Of a stretch of 22,503 bases of DNA, positions 1 to 6,927 are shown in pieces; positions within the stretch are counted from its first letter, which is position 1; the number at the start of each line of letters is the position of its first letter. This DNA is from Lachnospiraceae bacterium UBA7205. GTDB lineage: Bacteria > Bacillota > Clostridia > Lachnospirales > Lachnospiraceae. The notes beneath the pieces were generated by a model. That model did not search any database, had not been told where the DNA came from, and worked only from the letters and a program-made list of their open reading frames with translations. Location: contig DKUL01000080.1 in NCBI GenBank assembly GCA_002490665.1, forward strand, positions 1 to 22,503, read 5' to 3'. A program made the translations under genes and the position numbers.

Positions 1-61
1 ATGCCGCTTCGCGGCTGCGGCTGGCGCAATACTCACGGCAGATTTCATCTGTCGTGAGTAT
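1..61 (+). repeat. Structured palindromic element, right half only (cut by window edge)
   Basis: Three parts are visible. First is a small hairpin GCCGC-ttc-GCGGC (3-15). Next is a linker TGCGGCTGGCGCAA (16-29). Last is a long hairpin with arms ATACTCACGGCAGAT (29-43) and ATCTGTCGTGAGTAT (47-61), with loop ttc and one G-T type pair in 15. The same order of parts (GC hairpin, GCGG..GGCGCAA linker, long palindrome) occurs at 22446-22503. The arms differ in sequence while the pairing is kept. The left part of this copy would lie before base 1. It sits 14 bases upstream of the araD ribosome binding site, so it could also act as a transcript hairpin there. I do not recognise the family. Confidence 0.6.
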
Positions 62-87
62 AACATGAATAACAGGAGGACTGTGGA

Positions 88-783
88 ATGTTAGAGGAAT
101 TAAAGAAAAAAGTATATGAAGCCAACATGGATCTGCCCAAATACGGACTTGTCACGTTCACATGGGGAAATGTAAGCGCAATTGACCGTGAGAGCGGACT
201 GTTCGTCATCAAGCCAAGCGGCGTTGATTATGATTTGCTAAAGCCCGAGGACATGGTAGTCATGGACTTGGACGGCAACAAGGTGGAGGGGAAATACAAC
301 CCATCGTCAGACACACCGACACACCTGGAGCTGTACAAGGCATTTCCGGAGGTGGGCGGCATCGTACATACACATAGCACCTACGCCACAAGCTGGGCAC
401 AGTCAGGGAGAGCCATTCCTTGCTATGGGACGACACATGCGGATTATATGTATGGCGAAATTCCCTGCGCGCGCGTGCTGACGCAGGAGGAGATTGATGA
501 CGGCTATGAGAAAAATACAGGTACTTTGATTATAGAGACTTTTAAGGACAAAGATCCGATGGCAGTTCCTGCGGTGCTCTGCAAGAACCATGGACCGTTT
601 GCGTGGGGCAAGGATGCAAAGGAGGCAGTGCACAATGCGGTTGTCCTCGAGGAGGTTGCGAAGATGGCGCTTTTCACGGAGCAGTTAAAGCCCGGCGTCG
701 AGCCTGCGCCACAGCGCATTCAGGATAAGCATTATTATAGAAAGCATGGTGCCAATGCCTATTATGGAAATAAGATAGAATAA
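88..783 (+). CDS. araD: L-ribulose-5-phosphate 4-epimerase
   Basis: Cytoplasmic zinc enzyme that converts L-ribulose 5-phosphate to D-xylulose 5-phosphate, the last step of L-arabinose catabolism before the pentose phosphate pathway. The 231 residues equal the usual length of E. coli AraD. Class II aldolase/epimerase family features are visible: the phosphate-binding TWGNVSA near residues 25-31, KPSG at 42-45, D75, and metal-ligand histidines H94 and H96 in HTHSTYA plus H168 in KNHGPFAWG. The ATG at 88 follows an AGGAGG box at 75-80 with good spacing. No promoter is evident in the 87 bases before it, so it may be the last gene of an arabinose operon lying to the left. The two transketolase subunits that use its product's pathway follow at 935. 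The related L-fuculose-phosphate aldolases are shorter and lack this overall match, so the epimerase call is firm. Confidence 0.93.
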   Translation: MLEELKKKVYEANMDLPKYGLVTFTWGNVSAIDRESGLFVIKPSGVDYDLLKPEDMVVMDLDGNKVEGKYNPSSDTPTHLELYKAFPEVGGIVHTHSTYATSWAQSGRAIPCYGTTHADYMYGEIPCARVLTQEEIDDGYEKNTGTLIIETFKDKDPMAVPAVLCKNHGPFAWGKDAKEAVHNAVVLEEVAKMALFTEQLKPGVEPAPQRIQDKHYYRKHGANAYYGNKIE

Positions 784-825
784 ACAGGCATGCTTGTAAC
801 AGTGAATAGTCAAATAATTCGGGTA

Positions 826-856
826 TACGGATGTAATTTTTGGCGTTTACGGATGT
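826..856 (+). promoter_or_regulatory. Direct repeat, possible operator ahead of transketolase genes
   Basis: TACGGATGT occurs twice in the same orientation, at 826-834 and 848-856. The start-to-start spacing is 22 bases, about two helical turns, and the match extends to 12 of 14 positions when the preceding five bases are included. This is the arrangement expected for a regulator binding on one face of the helix. It lies 80-110 bases upstream of the transketolase start. No convincing sigma-A promoter was found beside it; GTTTAC (845-850) is only a weak -35 candidate. It does not resemble the AraR operator consensus. Confidence 0.35.
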
Positions 857-934
857 TCTAAAATATGGTAAATTGATAGAGGTATTGTTAAATGATGAAA
901 TAGGGCGCAGGAAGCCCCATAAGGAGGAAAAGGA

Positions 935-1765
935 ATGACAAATTTAGAGCTTCAGAAAATGGCGAATGAAGTTCGTAAAGGTATCGTGAGTGGTGTACAT
1001 GCTGCCAAGGCAGGACATCCCGGCGGATCATTATCTGCGGCGGATATTTTTACTTACCTGTATTTTGAGGAGATGAACATTGACCCGAAGGAGCCGAAAA
1101 AGGCGGACAGGGATCGTTTTGTGCTTTCAAAGGGACATACGGCTCCCGGACTGTATTCGACGCTTGCCAACCGCGGATATTTTCCGGTTGAGGATCTGCT
1201 GACACTGAGAAAGCTGGGCTCATATTTACAGGGACATCCCTGCATGCAGCATGTTCCGGGAGTTGACATGTCTTCCGGCTCGCTTGGACAGGGAATTTCT
1301 GTTGCATGCGGCATGGCGCTTGGCGCAAGGATGTCAAACGCTGGTTACAGGGTTTATACGCTGCTTGGCGATGGCGAGATTCAGGAGGGACAGGTCTGGG
1401 AGGCAGCCATGTTCGCAGGGCATAGAAAACTTGATAACCTCTGCGTGATTGTGGACAATAACGGATTGCAGATTGACGGCAGGATTGAGGATGTATGCTC
1501 ACCATACCCCATTGACAAGAAATTTGAGGCATTCAATTTCCATGTAATCAACCTTGACGATGCACATGACTTTGACAAGATTCGTGCGGCGTTTCAGGAG
1601 GCAAGGGAGACCAAGGGAATGCCGACGGCAATCATTGCCCACTCGTTAAAAGGAAAGGGCGTATCATTTATGGAAGGCAATGCCGACTGGCATGGCAAGG
1701 CTCCGAACGATGAGGAGTACGCCGTTGCAATGGCAGACCTGGAGAAAATAGGGGAAAGTTTATAG
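935..1765 (+). CDS. Transketolase, N-terminal (thiamine diphosphate pyrophosphate-binding) subunit
   Basis: First half of a split transketolase. With the next gene it should form the enzyme that moves two-carbon ketol units between sugar phosphates, using thiamine diphosphate and Mg2+. The 276 residues match stand-alone transketolase N subunits. Visible motifs are AGHPGGSLS (26-34, with the substrate/cofactor histidine H28), LSKGHTAPG (64-72), the histidine at 101 in QGHPCM, and the thiamine diphosphate signature starting GDGEIQEG (145-152) and ending at N175-N176. The ATG at 935 is preceded by AAGGAGG with about 7 bases of spacing. The stop is 54 bases before the partner gene. The neighbour araD feeds D-xylulose 5-phosphate, a transketolase donor. 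A 1-deoxyxylulose-5-phosphate synthase is excluded because that enzyme is a single longer chain. Confidence 0.93.
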   Translation: MTNLELQKMANEVRKGIVSGVHAAKAGHPGGSLSAADIFTYLYFEEMNIDPKEPKKADRDRFVLSKGHTAPGLYSTLANRGYFPVEDLLTLRKLGSYLQGHPCMQHVPGVDMSSGSLGQGISVACGMALGARMSNAGYRVYTLLGDGEIQEGQVWEAAMFAGHRKLDNLCVIVDNNGLQIDGRIEDVCSPYPIDKKFEAFNFHVINLDDAHDFDKIRAAFQEARETKGMPTAIIAHSLKGKGVSFMEGNADWHGKAPNDEEYAVAMADLEKIGESL

Positions 1766-1819
1766 GAAGCGGCAAAATAAAATAGGCGTTCTTCATGATG
1801 GAAAAACAGGAGGTAAATG

Positions 1820-2764
1820 ATGTCAGAAGTAAAAAAGATAGCGACAAGGGAGAGCTATGGAAATGCTCTCGTTGAAATAGGTAAGGAAAATCCCAATCTG
1901 GTAGTGCTTGATGCCGACCTTGCAGCGGCGACCAAGACGGGCGTGTTCAAGAAGGCATTTCCGGAAAGACATATTGACTGCGGTATTGCGGAGTGCAACA
2001 TGACGGGCGTGGCAGCGGGATTGTCGCTTGCGGGAAAGATTCCGTTTATGAGTTCCTTTGCGATGTTTGCGGCAGGCCGTGCCTTTGAGCAGGTTCGCAA
2101 TTCTATCGGATACCCGCACTTAAATGTAAAGATTGGAGCGACACATGCGGGAATCACGGTAGGTGAGGACGGCGCTTCCCACCAGTGCAACGAGGACATT
2201 GCGCTGATGCGCACAATTCCCGGGATGGTTGTAATGTGCCCTGCCGATGACGTTGAGGCGAAGGCGGCAGTGCGTGCGGCAGTGGAATATGAGGGACCTG
2301 TGTATATCCGTTTCGGACGTGCGGCAGTGCCCGTAATCAATGACAGGCCGGACTACAAGTTTGAGATTGGAAAGGGAACGGTCGTAAGGGAAGGAACGGA
2401 TGTCACGATTGTGGCGACCGGAATCTGCGTGGATTCCGCGCTTGGTGCGGCAGAGATGCTTGCAAAAGACGGAATCAGTGCCGAGGTCATCAATATCTGT
2501 ACGATTAAGCCGCTTGACGAGGAGCTTATCATCCAGTCGGCAAAGAAGACAGGCAAGGTCGTGACAGCCGAGGAGCATTCCGTGATTGGCGGTCTGGGAA
2601 GTGCGGTCTGTGACGCGCTTTGCAAGTCATGCCCGACGCCTGTATATAAGATTGGCATGCAGGACATGTTCGGCGAGTCCGGCTCTGCGGCGGCGCTGAT
2701 TGAGAAGTACAAGCTGGATGCAAAAGGCGTATATGAGCAGGTGAAGGACTTTGTTGGAAAATAG
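1820..2764 (+). CDS. Transketolase, C-terminal (pyrimidine-binding) subunit
   Basis: Second half of the split transketolase, holding the pyrimidine-binding and C-terminal domains. The active-site glutamate that activates the thiamine aminopyrimidine is in GIAECNM (about residue 58). The conserved VGEDGASHQ (about 114-122) and the C-terminal domain motif VTAEEHSVIGGLGSAV are present. Length is 314 residues, normal for this subunit. Two ATG codons lie side by side at 1817 and 1820. The AGGAGG at 1808-1813 leaves only 3 bases to the first but 6 to the second, so the start at 1820 (Met-Ser-Glu-Val) is preferred. It almost certainly forms a complex with the product of the gene at 935. No terminator is seen after the stop; the toxin-antitoxin promoter follows 40 bases later. 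Confidence 0.92.
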   Translation: MSEVKKIATRESYGNALVEIGKENPNLVVLDADLAAATKTGVFKKAFPERHIDCGIAECNMTGVAAGLSLAGKIPFMSSFAMFAAGRAFEQVRNSIGYPHLNVKIGATHAGITVGEDGASHQCNEDIALMRTIPGMVVMCPADDVEAKAAVRAAVEYEGPVYIRFGRAAVPVINDRPDYKFEIGKGTVVREGTDVTIVATGICVDSALGAAEMLAKDGISAEVINICTIKPLDEELIIQSAKKTGKVVTAEEHSVIGGLGSAVCDALCKSCPTPVYKIGMQDMFGESGSAAALIEKYKLDAKGVYEQVKDFVGK

Positions 2765-2804
2765 TAATAGATAATTATTTTAGATAATTATTTCGTGCAA
2801 TGTG

Positions 2805-2846
2805 TTGACAAAATACGAATATATGCTATGATAAAAGATATTATAG
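2805..2846 (+). promoter_or_regulatory. Toxin-antitoxin promoter with overlapping operator palindrome
   Basis: TTGACA (2805-2810) and TATGAT (2827-2832) with a 16-base spacer form a good sigma-A promoter. An imperfect palindrome with arms CTATGAT (2826-2832) and ATTATAG (2840-2846), one mismatch, covers the -10 box and start point. This is where RelB/DinJ-type antitoxins usually bind to repress their own operon. The promoter is seen directly; operator function is inferred from position. Confidence 0.65.
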
Positions 2847-2865
2847 TAGGAAGGAGATGCTGTGG

Positions 2866-3123
2866 ATGGCAAATTTAAATATTCGTGTTGATGATGCACT
2901 GAAAAAACAGGCAGAAACTATTTTTTCTGAACTTGGCATCAGCCTTTCGGCAGCAACAACCATGTTTTTAAAGCAGGTTGTCCGCCATAACGGTATTCCC
3001 TTTGAACTCCGGGTTGACCCTTTTTACTCCGCTGAGAACCAGGCATGCCTGCTTGCCGCGAAAGAGCGCATGGAACAGACAGGCGGCACGGTTCATGAAA
3101 TTGTAGAGGCTGAAGATGATTAA
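2866..3123 (+). CDS. RelB/DinJ-family antitoxin
   Basis: Antitoxin of a type II toxin-antitoxin pair. It should bind and neutralise the YoeB-like nuclease encoded next and repress the operon. The N-terminus NLNIRVDDALKKQAE followed by FSELGISLSAATTMFLKQVV (about residues 20-39) is the typical ribbon-helix-helix of the RelB/DinJ family. The acidic C-terminal tail (EIVEAEDD) is the likely flexible toxin-binding part. The ATG at 2857 sits directly against the GGAAGGAG box. The in-frame ATG at 2866 has about 9 bases of spacing and gives the usual Met-Ala-Asn-Leu start, so 2866 is chosen (85 residues). The gene overlaps the toxin start by 8 bases, which suggests translational coupling. RelB/DinJ with a YoeB toxin is a mixed but common pairing; E. 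coli YoeB is partnered by YefM (Phd family). Confidence 0.87.
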   Translation: MANLNIRVDDALKKQAETIFSELGISLSAATTMFLKQVVRHNGIPFELRVDPFYSAENQACLLAAKERMEQTGGTVHEIVEAEDD

Positions 3124-3379
3124 GGCGTGGGACGACATGGCATGGGAAGATTATCTTTATTGGCAGAAGCAGGATAAGAAAACATTAAAGCGTATTAATC
3201 AGCTATTGCAGGACATCGACCGAAACGGATACTCCGGAATAGGGAAACCGGAAGCTTTGAAGGGCGATTTAAGCGGCTACTGGAGCCGGCGGATAGATGA
3301 AACAAACAGAATTGTGTATCGGATTATTGGGAACCGAATAGAGATTCTTCAGTGCCGTTCACATTATAATGAAAAATAG
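3116..3379 (+). CDS. yoeB: YoeB-family toxin, ribosome-dependent mRNA endonuclease
   Basis: Toxin of the type II pair. YoeB-family proteins cut mRNA in the ribosomal A site and stop translation. The 87 residues match the family length (E. coli YoeB 84). The E. coli catalytic positions are all occupied by the same residues: E46 (in GKPEAL), R65 (in ETNRIVY), H83 and Y84 (in CRSHYNEK). The conserved WxDYLYW-like start (EDYLYWQ, 11-17) and LSGYWSRRI (52-60) are also present, so the toxin is probably active. The start overlaps the antitoxin stop (ATGATTAA), and an intrinsic terminator follows two bases after the stop. The cassette is self-contained and sits between unrelated metabolic genes, which fits acquisition as a unit. 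Confidence 0.92.
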   Translation: MIKAWDDMAWEDYLYWQKQDKKTLKRINQLLQDIDRNGYSGIGKPEALKGDLSGYWSRRIDETNRIVYRIIGNRIEILQCRSHYNEK

Positions 3380-3380
3380 G

Positions 3381-3412
3381 AAAAATCATCCGAACCCCTC
3401 GGATGATTTTTT
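3381..3412 (+). terminator. Intrinsic terminator after the toxin gene
   Basis: A perfect 12-bp stem, AAAATCATCCGA (3382-3393) with TCGGATGATTTT (3399-3410), a 5-base loop acccc, and a run of T at the 3' side continuing to 3412. It should end the toxin-antitoxin transcript. It lies only 30 bases before the pyrK start, so any pyrK transcript starting upstream must pass it. Confidence 0.88.
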
Positions 3413-3442
3413 CAAAATAACAGGAAATGGGAGGAGAAGATT

Positions 3443-4246
3443 TTGGAACAGAAAAGGAAGGAAACCGCAGTTGTCTACAAGCAGCAGGAGATTGCGACGG
3501 ATATTTATGATATGTGGATTACCACGTCGCTTGCCGCGCAGGCAAAACCGGGGCAGTTTATCAGTGTATACACGCATGACAAGTCGGCGCTTCTGCCACG
3601 CCCCATCAGCATCTGCGAGGCGGACAGGGAAAATGGCAGGCTCCGGATTGTGTACCGTGTGGCAGGAAAGGGAACGGCAGAATTTTCACGCTACAAGGCA
3701 GGGCGCCATATCGATATCCTTGGCACGCTCGGAAACGGATTTCCGCTGGAAAAGGCAAAGGGAAAAAAGGTGTTTCTGATGGGAGGCGGCATCGGCATTC
3801 CACCCATGCTTGAGCTTGCAAAAGCAATTGCGCACAATGCGGGAAATGAGGTGCAGGCGGCATCTGTTGATATCATTGTCGGATACCGTGACAAGGAGCT
3901 CTTTTTATCAGAGGATTTGTCCCGGTACGGAAAAGTGCACATTGCCACGGAGGATGGCAGCGCGGGCACAAAGGGCAACGTCATGGATGCGATTGCGTCA
4001 GAGGGGCTTGAGGCGGATGTGATTTTTGCATGCGGCCCGATGCCGATGCTGCGCGCGATTAAGAAGTATGCCGCAGAAAAGGGCATGGAGGCATATATAT
4101 CACTTGAGGAGAGAATGGCATGCGGGGTCGGCGCCTGCCTTGGATGTGTCGTAAAGACAAGGGAAGTCGACCACCATTCACATGTAAACAACGCGCGAAT
4201 CTGTACCGATGGCCCGGTCTATGCGGCGCAGAATGTCGAGATATAG
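3443..4246 (+). CDS. pyrK: Dihydroorotate dehydrogenase B, electron transfer subunit
   Basis: Iron-sulfur flavoprotein that passes electrons from dihydroorotate oxidation in PyrD to NAD+ in de novo pyrimidine synthesis. At 267 residues it has the family length. The FAD-binding RPISIC (53-58) and YRVAGKGT (71-78), the NAD-binding MGGGIGIPPML (113-123), and four [2Fe-2S] cysteines C227, C232, C235 and C254 in CGVGACLGC and ARICTDGP are all visible. The start is TTG at 3443; GGAGGAG (3430-3436) lies 6 bases before it and no better in-frame codon exists nearby. pyrD follows after 12 bases, so the two are co-translated subunits. Other pyr genes are not in the window. Confidence 0.95.
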   Translation: MEQKRKETAVVYKQQEIATDIYDMWITTSLAAQAKPGQFISVYTHDKSALLPRPISICEADRENGRLRIVYRVAGKGTAEFSRYKAGRHIDILGTLGNGFPLEKAKGKKVFLMGGGIGIPPMLELAKAIAHNAGNEVQAASVDIIVGYRDKELFLSEDLSRYGKVHIATEDGSAGTKGNVMDAIASEGLEADVIFACGPMPMLRAIKKYAAEKGMEAYISLEERMACGVGACLGCVVKTREVDHHSHVNNARICTDGPVYAAQNVEI

Positions 4247-4258
4247 AAAGGGGATGGG

Positions 4259-5170
4259 ATGGATATGTTCAATACGCAGATAACGATAGCCGGCGTAACA
4301 TTTAAAAATCCGGTAATGACAGCTTCAGGGACATTTGGCTCCGGCATGGAGTATTCGGAGTTTGTGGACTTAAACAGTCTCGGCGCAGTCGTGACAAAAG
4401 GCGTTGCCAATGTGCCGTGGGAGGGGAATCCCACGCCGAGGGTTCAGGAGACCTATGGGGGAATGCTCAATGCCATCGGACTGCAGAACCCCGGAATTGA
4501 CGTGTTTATCGAGCGGGATATTCCGTTTCTGAGGCAGTATGACACGCGGATTATCGTCAATGTTTGCGGACGCAGCGCGTCCGATTATGTCGAAGTGGTG
4601 GAAAAGCTTGCTGACCAGCCTGTCGATATGCTCGAAATCAACGTCTCCTGCCCCAATGTCAAGCATGGGGGAATTGCGTTCGGGCAGGATCCAAAGTGCC
4701 TGTTTGACATTACAAAAGAGATTAAGGCAAAGGCAAGACAGCCCATCATCATGAAGCTCTCCCCCAATGTCACGGATATTGCGGAGATGGCAAAAGCGGC
4801 AGAAGCGGCAGGCAGTGATGCCATTTCCCTGATTAATACCATCACCGGCATGAAGATTGACATCCACAAGCGGACATTTGCACTGGCAAACAAGACAGGA
4901 GGGCTTTCGGGACCTGCAATCAAGCCGGTGGCGGTGCGCATGGTCTATCAGGCGGCAAATGCGGTGAAGATACCGGTCATTGGCATGGGCGGCATCGCAA
5001 ATGCGGAGGATGCCATCGAGTTCATGCTTGCGGGTGCGACAGGCATTGCGGTCGGCGCCATGAATTTTGTAAATCCCTATACGACGGCTGAGGTTGTAAA
5101 GGGCATTGAGACATACATGCGCCAGTATCACATTGAGAATATAAGCGATATCATCGGGACAGTGAAATAA
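4259..5170 (+). CDS. pyrD: Dihydroorotate dehydrogenase B, catalytic subunit
   Basis: FMN enzyme that oxidises dihydroorotate to orotate; with PyrK it forms the NAD+-dependent type 1B enzyme. It is a 303-residue TIM barrel. The FMN/phosphate segments TASGTFGSG (21-29) and MGGIANAEDAIEFMLAGATG are clear. The catalytic base is the cysteine C131 in NVSCPNVKHGG, which marks class 1B rather than class 2 (serine). K47 in VTKGV is the conserved active-site lysine. The ATG at 4259 is preceded by AAAGGGG with about 5 bases of spacing; an in-frame ATG two codons later (4265) is an alternative. No T-rich terminator is seen after the stop, only an inverted repeat at 5207-5241. Confidence 0.96.
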   Translation: MDMFNTQITIAGVTFKNPVMTASGTFGSGMEYSEFVDLNSLGAVVTKGVANVPWEGNPTPRVQETYGGMLNAIGLQNPGIDVFIERDIPFLRQYDTRIIVNVCGRSASDYVEVVEKLADQPVDMLEINVSCPNVKHGGIAFGQDPKCLFDITKEIKAKARQPIIMKLSPNVTDIAEMAKAAEAAGSDAISLINTITGMKIDIHKRTFALANKTGGLSGPAIKPVAVRMVYQAANAVKIPVIGMGGIANAEDAIEFMLAGATGIAVGAMNFVNPYTTAEVVKGIETYMRQYHIENISDIIGTVK

Positions 5171-5206
5171 AGGAACGGCAAAAGTCATAAACAGCCCATT
5201 GTGCAC

Positions 5207-5241
5207 ATACATTTTACTATCATAAAGTCAATAAAATGTAT
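5207..5241 (+). repeat. 10-bp inverted repeat upstream of the SipL-like gene
   Basis: ATACATTTTA (5207-5216) is repeated exactly in inverse at 5232-5241 (TAAAATGTAT), with 15 bases between. There is no T-run after it and the stem is AT-only, so a terminator is unlikely. Its place, 50-90 bases before the sipL-like start, suits a regulator binding site or a promoter region of a sporulation gene. No sigma-A promoter was recognised around it. Confidence 0.4.
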
Positions 5242-5293
5242 ATGACAAATTTATGCGACAGCATGAGTTGGAAGGTGCAGGAATGGGGGTCAA

Positions 5294-6877
5294 ATGGAGC
5301 TTTTGAAGAAGAATATTCATACAGAGCGGATAAAGTCAAAGGCGCTTTTGCAGGTGCCGTTGGAGATGGATATCAATGTGCCGGATGTGAAGCCGGATGT
5401 GGCGAAGGTGATATACGACTGCGGAAAAATCAAGGTGGATGAAATCAAGACAGGCATGAACAAAATCTGGGTAAAGGGATGCCTGTGCTACCAGATTTTG
5501 TACCGGACGGACGGGGAGGACAGGACGCTTGCGGGCATGGACGGGGAAGTGCCGTTTATGGAGGAGATTTATCTCGACAAGCTCGAGGGGCAGGACAGGG
5601 TAATCTGCAAGACCAATTTAGAAGACATGCGCGTGCATATTATCAATTCAAGGAAGCTCAGCATCCAGTCCGTGATTTCCCTGGAGCCGCGGGTTGAGGA
5701 GAGCATATCGGAGGAGCTTTGTGTGGAGCTTGACCACACTGGAAACGGCGATGCCGGAAAGAACCTCGAATCAAGGCTTGAATATAGAAAAAAGAGTCTT
5801 GATTTCCTTGAAACCATTGTTAAAAAGAGAGACCTGCTGCGCATCCATGAGGAAACACATCTGCCTGCGGGAATGCCTGATATCGGGGTGACACTCTGGA
5901 AGAATGCCCAGATCAGCAGTATCAGCTTTCGTCCAATGGATGAAAAAATGGGCATAACCGGGGAGATAAGTATTTTTATCGTATACCGCGAGGACGCGAC
6001 TGACAAGGTAAACTGGTATGAGACAATGATTCCTTTTAACGGAAGCGTCGAGTGCCAGAACAGCCGGGAGGGCATGATTGCCGATGTGTCATATGAGGTA
6101 GGACATGAGGAAATCACCATCCGGGAGGATTCCGACGGGGAACTCCGGCTGATTGGGATGGAGATGACCATTGAGCTGGAAATCAAGCTGTATGAGCGGG
6201 AGAACACTTCCATCGTGGCGGATGTGTACGGAGTGAGCTGTGAGGTGCAGACGGAAATTGACACCAGACAGTTCCGCGACCTGTGCATGGAGCTTGACAC
6301 GGAGGAAAAGCTTACGCGCAGTATCAAGCTGGAGGATGCGGAGCCAAAGATTTTACAGGTCTGCCACTGTGATGCGCAGGCGAAGCTTCAGGATGCAGTC
6401 TTCCAGGATAACCAGGTAAACCTTTCCGGGGAAATTGACCTGCAGGTGCTCTATGCCTCAAATGAAGAAGGGGCAGGGCTGTACCCGGTCAAGTCTGTCG
6501 TGCCGTTCGAGATTGTCAAGGAGCTTCCGGAGATAGGCGAAGGACAGATGGAGCAGTGCTCCGTGTCTGTCCAGATACCCCAGCAGACGGTGAGCATCAA
6601 GGACAGCTCGCAGCTAGAGTGGCGGGGCAGCATGAATATTAAAATGCTCCTGTACAGTACAAAGAGCGCGGACATTCTCACGGATTTGAATATTGCGCCA
6701 ATCAATGCGGATGTCCTTGAAAAACTTCCGGGGTTTGCGATATACTATGTGAAACCGGGCGATTCGCTCTGGCAGATTGGCAAGAAATATTATGTGAGTG
6801 TTGATCGCATCAGGGAAATGAACAACCTCACAACCGACGAAATCAAGCCAGGGGATAAATTATTGATAGTGAAATAA
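5294..6877 (+). CDS. sipL: SipL-like spore coat morphogenetic protein (DUF3794/SPOCS repeats plus LysM)
   Basis: The 527-residue protein has repeated DUF3794 (SPOCS) segments, roughly residues 18-135, 170-300 and 335-465, and a C-terminal LysM domain (about 484-527) containing VKPGDSLWQIGKKY and IKPGDKLLI. This architecture is that of SipL, which in Clostridioides difficile binds SpoIVA through its LysM domain and is needed to build the spore coat around the forespore. No signal peptide or membrane segment is visible, as expected for a mother-cell cytoplasmic protein. The ATG at 5294 has a G-rich GGGGGT box just upstream. The gene implies a spore-former and probably mother-cell (sigma-E type) control, but I could not identify that promoter. 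Other SPOCS-LysM paralogues exist, so the SipL name is by architecture only. Confidence 0.75.
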   Translation: MELLKKNIHTERIKSKALLQVPLEMDINVPDVKPDVAKVIYDCGKIKVDEIKTGMNKIWVKGCLCYQILYRTDGEDRTLAGMDGEVPFMEEIYLDKLEGQDRVICKTNLEDMRVHIINSRKLSIQSVISLEPRVEESISEELCVELDHTGNGDAGKNLESRLEYRKKSLDFLETIVKKRDLLRIHEETHLPAGMPDIGVTLWKNAQISSISFRPMDEKMGITGEISIFIVYREDATDKVNWYETMIPFNGSVECQNSREGMIADVSYEVGHEEITIREDSDGELRLIGMEMTIELEIKLYERENTSIVADVYGVSCEVQTEIDTRQFRDLCMELDTEEKLTRSIKLEDAEPKILQVCHCDAQAKLQDAVFQDNQVNLSGEIDLQVLYASNEEGAGLYPVKSVVPFEIVKELPEIGEGQMEQCSVSVQIPQQTVSIKDSSQLEWRGSMNIKMLLYSTKSADILTDLNIAPINADVLEKLPGFAIYYVKPGDSLWQIGKKYYVSVDRIREMNNLTTDEIKPGDKLLIVK

Positions 6878-6880
6878 TGA

Positions 6881-6921
6881 ATCAAAAAAGGAATACCACT
6901 TACTGGTATTCCTTTTTTGAT
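6881..6921. terminator. Bidirectional intrinsic terminator between convergent genes
   Basis: A perfect 18-bp stem, ATCAAAAAAGGAATACCA (6881-6898) with its complement at 6904-6921, and a 5-base loop cttac. A-runs and T-runs lie inside both arms, so it can end transcripts in either direction. It starts 4 bases after the SipL-like stop and ends 6 bases before the end of the minus-strand gene. Confidence 0.92.
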
Positions 6922-6927
6922 GCGTAT

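Noticed and set aside
902..917. Small GGGC/GCCC hairpin before the transketolase ribosome binding site
   Set aside because: Only four strong pairs with a 7-base loop; too weak to call a regulatory structure.
3369..3779. Plus-strand frame of 136 codons running from the end of yoeB into pyrK
   Set aside because: It reads through the terminator hairpin, is Arg-rich, and overlaps pyrK in another frame.
4370..5212. Long open frame on the minus strand (280 codons) opposite pyrD
   Set aside because: It lies fully antisense to the clear pyrD gene, has Cys/His/Arg-rich composition unlike real proteins and no ribosome binding site; it is a codon-bias shadow.
5236..5442. Short plus-strand frame overlapping the start of the SipL-like gene
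   Set aside because: It is out of frame with the conserved protein and has no ribosome binding site.
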